Positions 44,575 to 56,420 of a stretch of DNA of 64,000 nt are shown one piece after another. Each line of letters starts with the position of its first letter. The first letter of the stretch is position 1. Origin of the DNA: Ditylenchus dipsaci (taxonomy: Eukaryota; Nematoda; Chromadorea; Rhabditida; Anguinidae); assembly GCA_004194705.1 (NCBI GenBank), contig SADC01000101.1:1-64000 (forward strand), read 5' to 3'. A program made the position numbers and the translations under genes. A model generated the notes under the pieces. The model did no database searches. It was not told the DNA's origin and saw only the letters and a program-made list of their open reading frames with translations.

Positions 44575-47500
44575 ATGTCTTCTTCTGCAGCAGCAATATT
44601 ACCTAATAATATTGCTTCGTTTACGGCTATGCCGCCACTTATTGAATCCATTCTAATAGCCTCTTCACCCAGGTGTTTGTCTGAGCGGAGTTTAAGACTG
44701 ACCACAACAAATTTGGAGGACTTTCTGCTACGCTACGCTTTCCCGGTCCAGTTTTTGCTAGGAGTGCTGGGCAATGGACTAAACTTGTGGATTTTGTCTT
44801 CCCATGGCATGCGCAATAGGGCTAATGATTTGGTAGTGACATTTCTGTTTTGCTCAGATGATTTTAATGTGGATTTGGTGTTTAGTTGGCAGCAGTCAGC
44901 TTTTGTGACCTGTGCTTCTTTTTGTTATGATGCCGCATTCTCTAGCAGTATTTCGCTTCTTCGGCAGGAATCTCACTTTTCGTTACTATTATTTGGTGAG
45001 TTTGATGACTACTTTAGTTCTTAAACCCAGCGCTTTCATTTCTAATACACAAATTTTTAAAAAACCATAGCCACGCGTCCTGGATTGTCCCCAGTCAATT
45101 CAAAAATTTAAAAAAACCATAGCCACGCGTCCTGGATTGTCCCCAGTCAATTCAAAAAATTTAAAAAAACCATAGCCACGCGTCCTGGATTGTCCCAGTC
45201 AATTCAAAAATTTCGCCTAACCATTGGACTCCTGTACGGATTTTTTGGCTTAGTTTCTAACAAAACTAGAATTTAATTTTAGGAATGGTTTTGCTAGAAA
45301 CGAAGTTGAAAAATCCGTACACAAGTTCAATGATTAGGATTTTTTGAATTGGCGGTGGACAACCGTTGTCGTAGACGGCAATGGCTCTTTAAACCATTTT
45401 TACTGGACTTACTTTTGAAAAAAATTAATAAAATATTTTTTAAAGAGGGTGGGATAAATTGCTTTAGAAATCCCAATTTAAAGGACATACCAGCGCGTTA
45501 CACCGCTAATTAAGGTGGAGACCAGCAATTTTTCAAAAATTGTCCATGTTTTCACTCGTCTCGTGTAAATCTGATATTTATGACCTTATCCTATTTTTAA
45601 AAATTAGGCAAAAAACTTTTGTGGATCAGTTAGAACGCTCATGGAAAACAGACATGAGACGAATTGCTGGTCCCCGCTTTAATTGCAGTGTAACGCGCTG
45701 GTATGCATTTTTGAAAACAACACTTTTGCAGTTGTACAGACAAGAGTTGTCAGCTCTTGCTAATTGGTTTCCGCTACTGCTATTTGGTAAATTACCCTTT
45801 TTAATTACCATATGACCTCTATTAATTCTTCCCTCAAAAGTTTCAAAATATGCTTATTTCAAATTGCCTTAAAAGCTTACAAAAAATTACAAGCAAAATT
45901 TAAAAAAAGCCGGTCCAAAATTCAAGAAGGCAAGAATCCTCTGAAAAGAATCATGTAATCAATAGAAGAAACTGGAGTTTCTATAAAGACTGTCTATAAA
46001 AATATTAAAAACATTAAGGCAAGCTATATAATCTGAAAGCACATTCAGAGGCACACAAGTGTGGCAGCAGAAAAAGTTTAACGTAGCCAAAAACTAAAAT
46101 TTTGGATGAAGGGAAGTTGGACATAAACTTATTTCGGGCATATTTTGTCACTTTTGGAGAGGAAAAGTTTATACAAAAATATGACACCTTTTCACCTAAT
46201 AAATGCTCGTTAAGACTTTCAGGTTGATATTTGCAGTGAGTGTAGAACGTTTTCAAGTGATTAGGTCTCCGTTAAGATCGCGCAGCTACTGGAAAAAGTC
46301 GGTCCGAAGAACCATCCTACTCTGCATTTTCTCAGCCACATGTAAACTTTTTTTGAGAAAGTCATTTTCATCTAATTTCTTTGCAGTTGTGCTAACCCTA
46401 TACCACCACTTCGAGTATGACTGTCAGTTTGTTTATTTCTGCAATTACACGCAGATCTACTATTTCTGCTATTCTGCTGGTACCAACCAGCACCCCAGCT
46501 CCTGGGACAGGCAGAATGGCAGTTTGAGTATAGAACCATCGATGCTCCGACGCTACTATATACAAGTCAGCACTCTGTCCAATGCTCTTTTTGTGGGTTA
46601 CTTCTCTTCAGGGCAGATTGAAAATAGGGTTTGGACAATTTAATGTCCAAATTTAATAGTCCCGCCATCCCAGCTAAATTCACATAAAAGTTCTACAAGA
46701 TTTTCTATCTATGTCAAAAATGCGGTTCAAAGCTTTTTAAAATGCTAAAATTAGTGCAAAAAAGAAGGTCGGACTCGAAAAATATTGAAAAATTTGCACC
46801 AAATGGACAACGACTTGGTTTGAGTGGATCTGGACAATAAAGGGTAGACCTGGACTATTGAGAAAGCGTCTCAACTGTAAAGGTACACCTGAACCATTTT
46901 GAGTGATCGAGACCATTGAGGGAGGATCAGGACTATTGAAGGCGTATCTGAGTAGAATCACCGAAAGCTGAAAAAAAAAGAACAAAAAGAGAAGATACCG
47001 AAGCTGCAGGTGGTGGTCAGTGACTTTGGCTGGCTGTTATAATAGACGAAAGTCCGGTGTGAAAAAGGAATCGAATTATGGCGGCGGAAAATTGGTTGGC
47101 GAAAAATTGGTGGCAGAAAATTGTTCGCGGAAAAGTTGGCATCGAAAAATTGCATGTACCCAAGTTTCATTGGCAAAACTATTACGCCCCAACAAACCAT
47201 TGTACCAGGACGGCTATCGATTACCGACGGTTAATGAATTTTTTTTTGAAATTTTTGATCAAAATCGTCAATTTTCAGGACAAAAGTTTCTGGAAAGTCG
47301 ACCCCAATCCTAATCCGTTGAGATCAGATCAAAATAATTTTTATGGGCTGAGATATTTATTAAAATAGGTAAATGGTGCCAAATTTCTGCTCTATCTACT
47401 CAAAATAGCTATATAAAATAGCTATATATAGGGTCGACTTTCCAGAAACTTTTGCCCTAAAAATTGACGATTTTGATCAAAAATTTCAAAAAAAAATTCA

Positions 47501-50500
47501 TTGACCGTCGGTAATCGATGTTTTACCTGTACCAGGTGGTAATTCACGTGATGGAAATTTGGAAAAAAATTGTCTTTTTTAACTTTTATTAATACTGAGT
47601 AATATCGATTTGCAGGTGGTTTTTGTGCCTATAGTAGCAGTGGTTATACTTAACATCTTGCTAGTTCGTCAACTGCAGCTAAATGACCAGCTGGTGCAGT
47701 TGTCTACCGAACACTCTACTGTAAAATGTCTACTGTCCACCCAGCATGTGGGTTTTTGTGTAATTGGAAAATAAGTAAAGTGAAGTATAGTTTTAGAAGC
47801 AAAGAAGAAGGATTACCACCACCGTAATTGCCATTTCCTCTTGTTTTGCACTCACTCAGGGACCATCCGCTGTAAGTAGAATTTCGTTACATAAATATAA
47901 TTATGTTTTTTTTGGAATCATAAATACTAAGCTAAAATACAAATAGCTGAGAAATTGAATTTTTTGCCTTTTTTACATTTGTTGTAAAACACTGCTCCTA
48001 GCTTTAATTTGTTTGGAATCGGGCTTGCCGAAATTTTCGGTGCCTCAACCTACCATATTTGCTTCAGTAGGGCGGCTCCCCAAAGTGAAATATGATGTTA
48101 AAAAAAGCCGTGCAAAACCGGAAAATTACTTCGGAAAATGCTCTAGAAATTAAGGCAAACAAAAAAAACGCCAATCTTTTTTAGTTTTTTCTGTTTTCTC
48201 TTGCAGCAAAATTTTTAGTCAGTCTTTAAAGAAATTTTGCAACTTTTAATTGGTTAAAATTGAAAACACCCGTTAAAATGTGTGAATCTCCCGTCAAATT
48301 TTTAAACTTCTTGTTTTCGGTGATTACTTTTCAATTTTTTTTTATTTTTTTGCACCAGCATGTAGCCTTGAATCTCTAGTTTCTAATGAGCTATCAATTG
48401 GCTGACTACAATATCGAAAAATAGGAGAAAAGTTATATTTTTTAAAACTACATATTTTTTTCAAAATAAAATTTTCTCCCACTTTTCAATATTGTAGTCA
48501 GCCAGTTGATAGCTCATTGGAAACTAGAGATTCAGGGCTAAATTCTGGTGCAGAAAAAATGAAAAATTTTAAATGTAAATACCGAGAACAGGAAGTTTTA
48601 AAAATTGACGGGAGATTTACATATTTTGACGGGTGTTTTCACCTACAGCCCTTTTTATTCTGCTTAAGTTTGTCCAATATCACCAAATTAGGTTGTGCAC
48701 ACAATATGGCTCTAAAAATTACATATTAGGTCAGGGCTCTGAAGTTGTGGAGCGCCAAATATGCATTTTGGGTTAAAAAATCAGCAAAATGGCTTAAAAT
48801 CGATTAAAAAGTGTTGGTTTTTGGATTCTATTGCGTTTTTAGACATAAAAAATTAGCATTTTTTGATCAAAAATCAGCGAAATTTCGGATTTTCTCCGCA
48901 TTTCGGCGCCCTGTACTGTTTGCATTTTGGCTCTCTGGAGAGTCTTCCTATTAAAACAAATTAGGGTAAGGATAATTTTTCTGAGAAATCTAACATAAAA
49001 AAGTTTTTAAAAAGTGATGTTGAACTTGTCTTTTATTTGGACTAACCTTTTTTCTCTAATCATAATCACTCATGAGTTTTAAATTGCAGGTAATGTCGGT
49101 GTGGGAGCTACTTATCGGATATTCCGCCGACAGTTCCACCATATTCGCAGCCATGAGTATAGCTAATGGATTAGTTGTCACTGGTAAAACTGTGGTATGC
49201 CCCATTTTACTACAGACCATAAATAAAATAAAGTGAGAAATTTGCAGAATTTCGTACTTTTCTGCCTCAGTTCGGTGCACTTCCGAAGGAAATGTGCTAC
49301 TATTTGTATGCGCAAGTTTCCACAGGTCGGTTTAACGAAAGCTGACATTCTCAGGAACACGATGAACTTACCCGCATATAGTATTTTCCCTTCTACGACC
49401 CATTTTGGGCCTTCGAAGTCAAAAAAACGTTACCCACACATGCCAAAAGCTGTGACTTCATTCATAAAAATAGGCAGATGCCCCTCTTAAACGCGTATTT
49501 TTGGACGCTCTTTTTTTTAACGAAAGCTGACATTCTGGAGAACACGATGAACTTACCCGCAAAAAGAATTTTTCCCTCTACGCCCCATTTTGGCCTTCGA
49601 AGTCAAAATAGCGTTAGCCACCCACCCAACCCACACATGCCTAATACTATATAGAGATATACCGAAAAAAACTATAGCAATATGCGCGACGGACTGAAAA
49701 AAAATTTCAGCAGTCGCACTTAAAGTTTGCTGGACATTTTTACTTGAAATTTTTTGAAATCCCACATGGGGAGTAAGCACTTTTCGTACTTTCTGGCTAC
49801 CAGTTCTCACCGTTTTTCTCGCTGTCCGCCGACAATATTAAAATTTCACACACTAAACCGACCATGGCGAACATTTTTTATATAGGTCTTGTAATAACGT
49901 TGAAAAGACAGCTTGGTGGTTCCCTTGCAAGAACAAAGTCTATTTATCAAAAACAAAATATTTTTAACAAAAGCTAAGAGTTTTTAGCCTTTTTCTTACC
50001 AAAAGCGGAGACATTTATACAAAAGCGGAGAGATTTTAGCCAAAAACGGAGAGATTTCAGATACATGCGAAGAAAATAAAAAAGTTGCGGGCTTTTAGAA
50101 ACAAATAGGTGGGTATAGTGTTCCGCAAAAATGAAACTTTTTTTCATTTTTTAAATATATCGCAAAAATGAAAATTTTTCATTTTGCAAAACGTTTCACA
50201 AATTTTTAACTCCAAAAGTAAAATATCTCTAGGGTATATATGTTTACCACTAGAGATACTTATTTGGACATACCAGTGGAATGTGCTGGCCAAAGTCCAG
50301 CACATTCCACACTGCAAATGTGGAGTGCACTGTAGAGTGTGCTGGTATTTGGCCGCGAAGTGGCCAAATACCCTTGGTATGTCTAAATAAGTATTTCTAG
50401 AGGTATACATATATACCCCTAGAGCAGTGTTTTCGAAACTCACACTCACATTTTTGCCTCACACTAACTTCACATACATTTTTCATATTTTTTGTTTTCG

Positions 50501-51499
50501 TATATCAGAAATTTTTTCACCGTTTTGTAGCTGAGATATTTCTCTATCGATTGAATGGTCAACTTCAGTTCGAAATAATTTTCGACAAAATCACACTAAG
50601 TGTGAGCCTCTCACTTGGTGTGATTTTGTCGAAAATCATTTCGAACTGAAGTGTTTGACCATTCAATCGATAGAGAAATATCGGTACTAGTTCGGTTTAG
50701 CCCACACCTCTTATTTTTCCATTTTTCGCGTTTTTTTTTCATTTCGTTTATTTTTTGTTTCAGACATGGAAGAACATGGAAGATTCAATTTGAGACCACA
50801 AACAATACGTAATATCATTGCCACTGAACTTTTTACGCCAAACAAAATCAGAAACATAACTGCGAAAAACTGATCTATGCGTGCCATATTCATACTTGTG
50901 ATGACGTTTGAAGTTCTGCCAAGTGGATTCAATTGTTTCTGATTTTGTTTGGCGTAAAAAGTTTAGTGGCAATGATATTATGTATTGTTTGTGGTCTCAA
51001 ATTTCTGAAATGTACATTGTTGAGTAATAAAGGATTATTTTGTAATAAAAATGGAAAAATGAGAGGTGTGGGCTAAACCGAACTAGTACCGAAATATCTC
51101 AGCTACAAAACGGTGAAAAAATTTCTGATATACGAAAACAAAAAATATGAAAAAATGTATGTGAAGTTAGTGTGAGGCAAAAGTGTGAGTGTGAGTTTCG
51201 AAAACACTGCCCTAGAGATATTTTACTCTTTTAAAGTTTCAAATTTGCGAAACGTTTATACACCCAAATAGGTACCCATGCAAAATCAATACATTAAAAA
51301 ATTTTAATTTATTTTGCAGCTAAGCCAAACATCTTTGGGTAAAAGATTAAGTGCTCGTGGTGAACTCGGCTACCGCCCTTCCGTAAATTCCGTTCAGATG
51401 CTCCAAAGAAATGGAACCATCCAAAGGAGTATTAACTCAAAAAGGCCAAGAGATCCCACATTGCATACTTTAAAAGAAGTCTCCACGGGATCTTCTTAG
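44575..51499 (+). CDS. Class A (rhodopsin-family) peptide-type GPCR, ten exons, two frame breaks
   Basis: A seven-helix receptor resembling nematode FMRFamide/peptide receptor families (frpr, dmsr, sprr); the ligand is unknown. Exons: 44575-44832, 44886-44995, 45732-45786, 46223-46341, 46387-46592, 47616-47747, 47797-47871, 49090-49191, 49248-49325 and 51320-51499. Allowing for two missing bases, about 438 residues. TM1 has [16 protein letters not shown]2 LAAVSFCDL, and TM3 ends in VSVERF (in place of DRY), then [10 protein letters not shown]4-5 carry LYHHFEYDC and [19 protein letters not shown]6 [12 protein letters not shown]7 MSIANGLVV, then [14 protein letters not shown] in place of NPxxY. 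One T is missing from the run at 44919-44923 and one from 45768-45770; both exons otherwise fit phase. Introns hold repeats of 45.05-45.7, 47.2-47.5, 48.26-48.65, 49.3-49.6 and 50.4-51.2 kb. AATAAA follows at 51542. Confidence 0.85.
45056..45212. repeat. Three tandem copies of a 57-bp unit in GPCR intron 2
   Basis: AACCATAGCCACGCGTCCTG followed by GATTGTCCCCAGTCAATTC is repeated three times head to tail with almost no divergence (one C lost in the third copy). The last unit leads into MITE-like arms ending near 45370. Confidence 0.85.
45478..45705. mobile_element. MITE with GGACATACCAGCGCGTTACAC ends, copy 2, in GPCR intron 2
   Basis: GGACATACCAGCGCGTTAC at the left is mirrored by GTAACGCGCTGGTATGC at the right. 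It is the same family as 35617-35862, including CTGATATTTATGACCTTATCC in the arm. Confidence 0.8.
46740..47000. repeat. Degenerate short repeat in GPCR intron 5
   Basis: Units like GGACTATTGA, GGACCATTGA and GAGCATCTG-like variants repeat from about 46830 to 46960 with a loose period of about 25 bp. It is low-complexity and non-coding. Confidence 0.4.
47214..47520. mobile_element. CGATTACCGACGG palindrome, second copy, in GPCR intron 5
   Basis: CTATCGATTACCGACGG faces CCGTCGGTAATCGATG. It is the same family as 6863-7226. It is preceded by a run of GGCGAAAAATTGGTGG-like words (47085-47160). Confidence 0.8.
48255..48650. mobile_element. Palindrome with CTCCCGTCAAATTTTTAAA arms, copy 1, in GPCR intron 7
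   Basis: CCCGTCAAATTTTTAAACTTC faces GAAGTTTTAAAAATTGACGGG. Nearer the centre, TCTAGTTTCTAATGAGCTATC faces its complement. A second copy lies at 53500-53915. Confidence 0.8.
49326..49640. repeat. Direct duplication of about 120 bp in GPCR intron 9
   Basis: TTTAACGAAAGCTGACATTCT...ACACGATGAACTTACCCGC...CCTTCGAAGTCAAAA...CACACATGCC occurs at about 49332-49445 and again at 49517-49640 with about 85-90% identity. The copies are about 190 bp apart and not inverted. Confidence 0.8.
50165..50423. repeat. Nested hairpins in GPCR intron 9
   Basis: GGACATACCAGTGGAATGTGC and the later ...TTGGTATGTCTAAATAAG form an outer stem. TGTGCTGGCCAAAGTCCAGCAC, TTTGGCCGCGAAGTGGCCAAA and AAATATCTCTAGGG with its partners form inner ones. 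This is a compact multi-hairpin MITE. Confidence 0.7.
50424..51210. mobile_element. Inverted-repeat element with nested palindromes, GPCR intron 9
   Basis: GCAGTGTTTTCGAAACTCAC at the left faces GAGTTTCGAAAACACTGC at the right, with arms of about 100 bp. Inside are two further palindromes: about 50520-50690 (TCGACAAAATCACACTAAGTG) and about 50770-51005 (TTTTTACGCCAAACAAAATC). Confidence 0.8.
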
Positions 51500-51541
51500 C
51501 TGTGAATGTGCTTTATTGATAACTTTCTAAGTGTTTTGTAG

Positions 51542-51547
51542 AATAAA
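51542..51547 (+). terminator. Poly(A) signal of the GPCR gene
   Basis: AATAAA lies 42 nt after the TAG stop at 51497-51499. Confidence 0.7.
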
Positions 51548-51549
51548 AT

Positions 51550-52090
51550 ATAATGAAATTAATATTTTGCCTCACAATTTTTAACATTACGGATGTCAGC
51601 ATGAAGGTGCGAGATCCATGAGAAACCAGAGCTCGCTGATTTTGGCTCAAAATCACGTTCTTAAAACCTTCCGATTCCCCTTTTTGGTCCGTGTGAATCT
51701 CTAAGTGAATCTCGGTCATTCGAAATCTATAAAAAATCGCTAGTTTCACATTTCACACCTGCATTGTGTTAAAGCCCTTTCACAAGACTTCTGAGTAGGG
51801 TTGCTTTATTGCCATGACCAATTTTTTCTGACAATTGCCATATCAAAGAGGCAGAATACCTGTAAAAAGTTTTGAAATACATTATAATTAGATCTGAAGG
51901 TTTGCAATATATCCGAAATTGCAGTATATGGATTTTTATCATCATTTTTGTTTGCGAATGTCAAATCTGGTATAGATGACCTTTACCTAAAATCGAAAAG
52001 TAGATAGTGGTCATCCATATCAGATTTAACAGTAACCAATAAAAAATGCGAGAAAAATTCCATATACAGTCCCATCTCGATATAGTGTAA
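51550..52090. other. Intergenic; no gene seen
   Basis: A 78-codon minus frame (51749-51513) overlaps the GPCR 3' end and has no recognisable motif. A loose inverted repeat lies around 51850-52080 (TGACCTTTACC, ATATCAGATTT and similar words). Confidence 0.35.
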
Positions 52091-52472
52091 TGGCTTGTTC
52101 ACGTTGTTAAAATTAGAGTTCGAGTTAGAGTTCGGGTAAGAGGTGTTCATGTACTCAAAAACCCGAACTCTAACTCGATGGTGTTCACGTACATCGAGTT
52201 AGAGTTAGAGGTCGAGCTTGAAAATGTTCATGTATATACCTTAGATAGCTCAGAATCTCACTCCAAAGCCATCTAAAGCCACTAAAACTTAGTTTTTGGA
52301 GGTTTACTAAAAGAAAATCCAAGTTATATGCATGAACACCTTCAAATCCAACCTCGAACTTTAACTCTAACTCGAGGAACATGAACACTCTCGAGTTAAA
52401 GCTCGAGTTAGAGTTAGGATCAGAGGTGTTCACGTAACCAAAATCCCGAACTCTAACAACGTGAACAAGCCA
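52091..52472. mobile_element. Palindrome of AGAGTTCGAGTTAG units
   Basis: TGGCTTGTTCACGTTGTTA faces TAACAACGTGAACAAGCCA. Arms contain repeated AGAGTTCGAGTTAGAG words. The middle (52245-52320) holds the CGCTCAGAATC core also seen at 2.5 and 20.1 kb. Confidence 0.8.
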
Positions 52473-52818
52473 TAACTCTCGATATACAGTTGAACCTCGA
52501 TTTAATGACACCGCAAAAGTTTGTTACCACCTCAGGTCCGACACTTTTTTGCCTCAATTTTGAAGTTTTTGATCAGTTGTGATTTGTCAGTCCAGTCCGA
52601 AATATCGCAAGGATTCCGATTTACAGATCTTTTTTGAATAACTAAATGATTTTGCTGAATAGACCGTGACCCTCGCAATGCAACATTAGAAGAAACGCTG
52701 ATTTGTCCGAAAATTATATTTCAAAATGTAGCTCTAAATCTGCTCTTTCAAATTTTAAACGTAAAACAATGAAAAAGTAACCTAGGAGAAAAAATCTACG
52801 TCGTTCTGCAGTGAACAG

Positions 52819-53252
52819 TAGAGTTGGCCCGGAATTCCCGTCCTTTTTTGGATTCCGGTTCCGGTCGCGAAAAAGTATGTAATTCCGGTTCCGGTTTTCA
52901 CAAAACTAAAATTCCGGTTCCGGTCCAAATATCAATTCCGATCACAACACTATCATAATTTTGCTCTTGCTCGGCTGATTTTGAACGCGTATTTTCAACT
53001 TTTGATATAATTTTTTCGTGTTAAATATCAATATATACAAAAATCACGTAAACCGGCAGCGATTTTTTTCGAATTTTTTTTTTCGACTCTGGTTTTGGTT
53101 TCGGCAAAAGTGAAATTCCGGTTCCGATTCCGGTTCCGGTTTCTACACAAATCAAATTTCGGTTCCGGTTCAGCAAAACTAAAATTCCGGTTCTGGTTTT
53201 CACTAATCTAAATTCCGGTTCCGGTCCAAATATCGATTCCGAGCCAACTCTA
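52819..53252. mobile_element. hAT-like MITE with ATTCCGGTTCCGGT core and perfect 8-bp duplication
   Basis: TAGAGTTGGCCCGG at 52819 faces GAGCCAACTCTA ending at 53252. GTGAACAG stands on both sides (52811-52818, 53253-53260), an exact 8-bp duplication. The interior is a run of ATTCCGGTTCCGGTCC words on both halves around an AT-rich middle. Confidence 0.85.
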
Positions 53253-53499
53253 GTGAACAGGTCATTTTTGAGAAAACATAAGAAGAGCTTTCGTGGCGGG
53301 ACAAAAAATGAAATCACAAAAAGCTCAACCAACAGTTTTGAGTCAAAAGTTTTGACTCAAAACTCAACCTAAGTCACACTTTTGACCCGCTTTTGTGATG
53401 AGTTTTTGGTCGTGCTTGTGTAAGTTCTCTCACTCGTAGAGAGAGATCTCAACTGATTCTGATTCAGAACGACATTTTACTAGCATTGATTACTTTGTG

Positions 53500-53915
53500 G
53501 CTCAAATCGAAACTCCCGTCAAAATCATAAAATCTCCCGTCAAATTTTTAAAATTCTCCTTCTCAGTGTATACTTTTCAAATTTTTTATTTTTTTGCATT
53601 AGCATGTAGCCCTGATCTCTAGTTTCTGATAAGCCATTTACTAGCTTGATACAATTTTGAAAAACAGGAGAAAATCTGAGTTTTTCAAAACTACACTTTT
53701 TTAAAATGAATTGTTCTCCCACTTTTCAAAATTGTATCGACCTAGTTGATAGCTTATCAGAAACTAGAGTTCAAGGCTACATGCTAATGCAAAAACATAA
53801 AATATGAAAAGTATACACCTAGAACGAGAAGTTTTAAAAATTTGACAGGAGATTTAATGGTTTTGACGGGACATTTAGTGTTTTTGAAGGGTGTTTTCAG
53901 GCACAGCCTTACTTT
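53500..53915. mobile_element. Palindrome with CTCCCGTCAAATTTTTAAA arms, copy 2
   Basis: Same family as 48255-48650: TCTCCCGTCAAATTTTTAAA at the left and TTTAAAAATTTGACAGGAGA at the right. It carries the shared GATCTCTAGTTTCTGATAAG arm. Confidence 0.8.
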
Positions 53916-53952
53916 ATGTGGATAATCAATGATACATTTTCCGTTTTTTTAG

Positions 53953-54114
53953 CGTATTTAGTGACACGGTTTTTAGTAAGAAAGGGCGCATCTTGTTCAG
54001 TATATTGTTCACAATAAATCTTCGCCGTTTTTGTTATGACAAAATTGTGGACCTATGTTCAAGCAGTTTTACCGAACCATATGTATTTAGATCATTTGGC
54101 CTAACCCGACTCAG
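53953..54114 (+). CDS. Possible upstream INTS2 exon
   Basis: A stretch between TTTTTTTAG and CAG|GTATTT is open in one frame (with FSKKGRILFSILFTINLRRF) but does not join in phase to the next exon at 54160. A different frame (YLVTRFLVRKG) looks like the FLIRQ part of INTS2 but closes early. It may be a real exon with a base missing; I cannot settle it. Confidence 0.25.
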
Positions 54115-54159
54115 GTATTTATGCTGGGAAAATTTTCAACCTAAAGTTTTTGTTTTTAG

Positions 54160-56357
54160 CTGATTGACCTAGAAATATCCTCTATCAATATGCATGGTTC
54201 TGTAATGCTTGAAAAGAATATTGACGCACTTATGGGAATGAAATGGTCAGTTATTACAACTACTATCGACCAGAACAACATCAGAATTGTAAACCCAGCT
54301 GCTCCACTAGACTTTAAGCCTGTCACATGCGGGAATATAAGCCTTGGTGTATCTGTTTAGTACACTTAACATCTGTCCTACTAACCATTGTATTCTTCTA
54401 TTCAGGGACACAACACCGATCAACAGTCCGACTTCAACCACCGCCTTGCGTGCTGCTATGAAGGATCCGAAAAAGTTTCTCCCGCTACTCAATAGAATTA
54501 ATATCTCACCAATCTCGGTATGGTATTTTTTAAATTTTTGTCAATAGTTTCGTCTTTCATCTCCTTCGTATTTTCAGGAACAGCGCAGACATTATGATGT
54601 CATCCTCGAGTCCATGCTCAATACGCTGAATCCATCTACACCAAGCATGATCGTGAAGAGAGTGGTCCGCATTTGGCAGCGCTACGAAAATTTGATGCCC
54701 GAAAAAGTCTACAAGGATACTGCTAGATTGTGGTTGCCTGGTGAGTATGATTTTTGCTTGCACTTGAGCCCTGATACCTCATTTATTTTAACTTTGCCTG
54801 AGAAAAAGCGAAACATTACTTACAGTCTTTTCTCTAATCTAGCTCCCCCTCCTAATTTAGCCCCCCCCTTTTTGACTATAACTTCAGGGTTAGTGCTATT
54901 TTTGGTTTAAAATTTTAAGATTTTTGGGCATTGAAAAAATTTAGCCCGGGTGCTAAATTTAGAGGAATACGGTAAGCACGCTGTGTAGTCTGCAATATCA
55001 TTTCGTTTTAGTCCCATAGCATATTAACTGACGTCGAAGTAGCGTTGTTGGCTTTTTATCAATAGTTTTTAGACAATTGTGAGCCGGATGACTGTGAAAA
55101 ATACCTCTGACACTGTTCCGATCAAATGACAGAGTGTTCAAGAGCCCCCTTCACTTCGACTGTCTTATGCACATGCTTTCCTTCTACTTGGATCTTGCTA
55201 AAAGAAGAGCTTACGAGCGTCTCTATATGTTTCAGAGCAAGGCAAAACCGGTCAATCAGTAAGTTTTTGTCTCAAAACTTGTCTGTTTACTCTTGAATTG
55301 GATTTTTTTTAGCGAGTATGAAGAAAGAAAAGAGATATTGCATGGCTACATTGGTAATTCATTTTTCACTTGTTGTTGGTCATGAGTTCGACTGTAGTGA
55401 GATTTTTAGGCGCTCAAGACATGGCAATTGTTCAGACTCTACTAGAAGTATGTGATGGAGATGTGGACAAAACACCAGAGCTTTTGGAAATCCAGAAGAT
55501 TGCGTGCCTACAGATTCATCGAATGTTCATATCAGATTCTTCGTCTTTACTACCGAAACTGGTGCACTACAATGTCATTTTTTATTTTTTTAAAGACGAT
55601 CCGCGAGCCAATTTTTTAATCCTATTTAATTTCAGACATATCCTCTACGTCTTATTCCAGTCATGGTCAAGGGTGTTCCATCAGTGCGTTTTTGCTAACA
55701 AGCACTTTTAGCGTGTGAATTTTTCAGGCACATGTAGTTATCAATTTCATCGGAGATATTATGGCAAGTGCTAATATTAGGCGGAGAGTATTCGGTGTTC
55801 ATCTCATGGCAGAGCTCGTACAACAAGTGATAATTTTTTTAGCGTTAATCCAACCAAATTCTATTTTCTTTTATTCTAGTACAAGATACCAATGGCGTTT
55901 GCTGGTGTTGAGTTGATTTCAGACGTCCTGGACACTCTTCTGTCTTGCACAGCTTCTGATGAGATACTCCTCCTGATTCATCACATTGTGCCGGCGTTGG
56001 GTCAATTTATCAGGTATTTTTTTAAACTGCAGTGTTTTCGTTCGTATATAGTCTCTCCAGTTCAGTGTGTCTCCATTCCATGCGTCCTCTTTTCTTCAAA
56101 TCCTGGAGCGTGTGCGTCAAGTGTCGCTGGCTCGCCGTGCTTTCTATAGTAGTTCAATAGCAGCGCGTAGGTCTCTGGAGAGCAGACTGACAGATCTGAT
56201 CAATTCGACAATGGAGCGGTGTAAGAGAAAACCGGCCATAGATGTCAAAGAGCACGACAAACCAGAAGAAAATCCTAAAGTGAAGCTCTTCAAATTGAAT
56301 GAAGATCGTAATAGAAGAGGAGTTAAGAGGGCAAAGCTTAGTGGTAAAACCCGCTGA
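54160..56357 (+). CDS. INTS2: Integrator complex subunit 2, C-terminal part
   Basis: INTS2 is a core scaffold of the nuclear Integrator complex, which cleaves snRNA and paused Pol II transcripts. Exons: 54160-54346, 54406-54517, 54578-54740, 55012-55258, 55313-55353, 55410-55573, 55636-55683, 55728-55826, 55880-56013 and 56066-56357 (TGA). Aligned marks: KRVVRIWQRYENLMPEKVY (human RRILQTVNKLWMVLNTVMP), LFRSNDRVFKSPLHFDCLMH, GAQDMAIVQTLLEVCDG, LLPKLVHYN and YPLRLIPVMVKGVPSAH (human AKLVHFQGYPCELLPLTVAG). The tail is basic, without the longer human end. Only about 480 of some 1,200 residues are visible. Frame breaks, each one base short: GGG at 54331-54333, CCC at 55013-55015, A run at 55097-55101. 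There is also an in-frame TAG at 55063-55065. Poly(A) signal at 56415. Confidence 0.8.
54825..54972. mobile_element. CCGTATT-family MITE in an INTS2 intron
   Basis: TTTCTCTAATCTAGCTCCCC at the left faces CTAAATTTAGAGGAATACGG at the right. The core TTTTTGGGCATTGAAAAA is shared with the family. The left tip has lost its CCGTATT. Confidence 0.65.
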
Positions 56358-56414
56358 TATTATTGTGTTATCATCCATGTTTGGTATATTGTTGTCCTTT
56401 GTTGGTGTTGTCTG

Positions 56415-56420
56415 AATAAA
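56415..56420 (+). terminator. Poly(A) signal of INTS2
   Basis: AATAAA lies 57 nt after the TGA stop at 56355-56357. Confidence 0.7.

Noticed and set aside
55063..55065. In-frame TAG in INTS2 as evidence for a reassigned stop codon
   Set aside because: TAG ends the ISCA1, GPCR and TLC-domain genes in this window, so the code is standard; error or decay is simpler.
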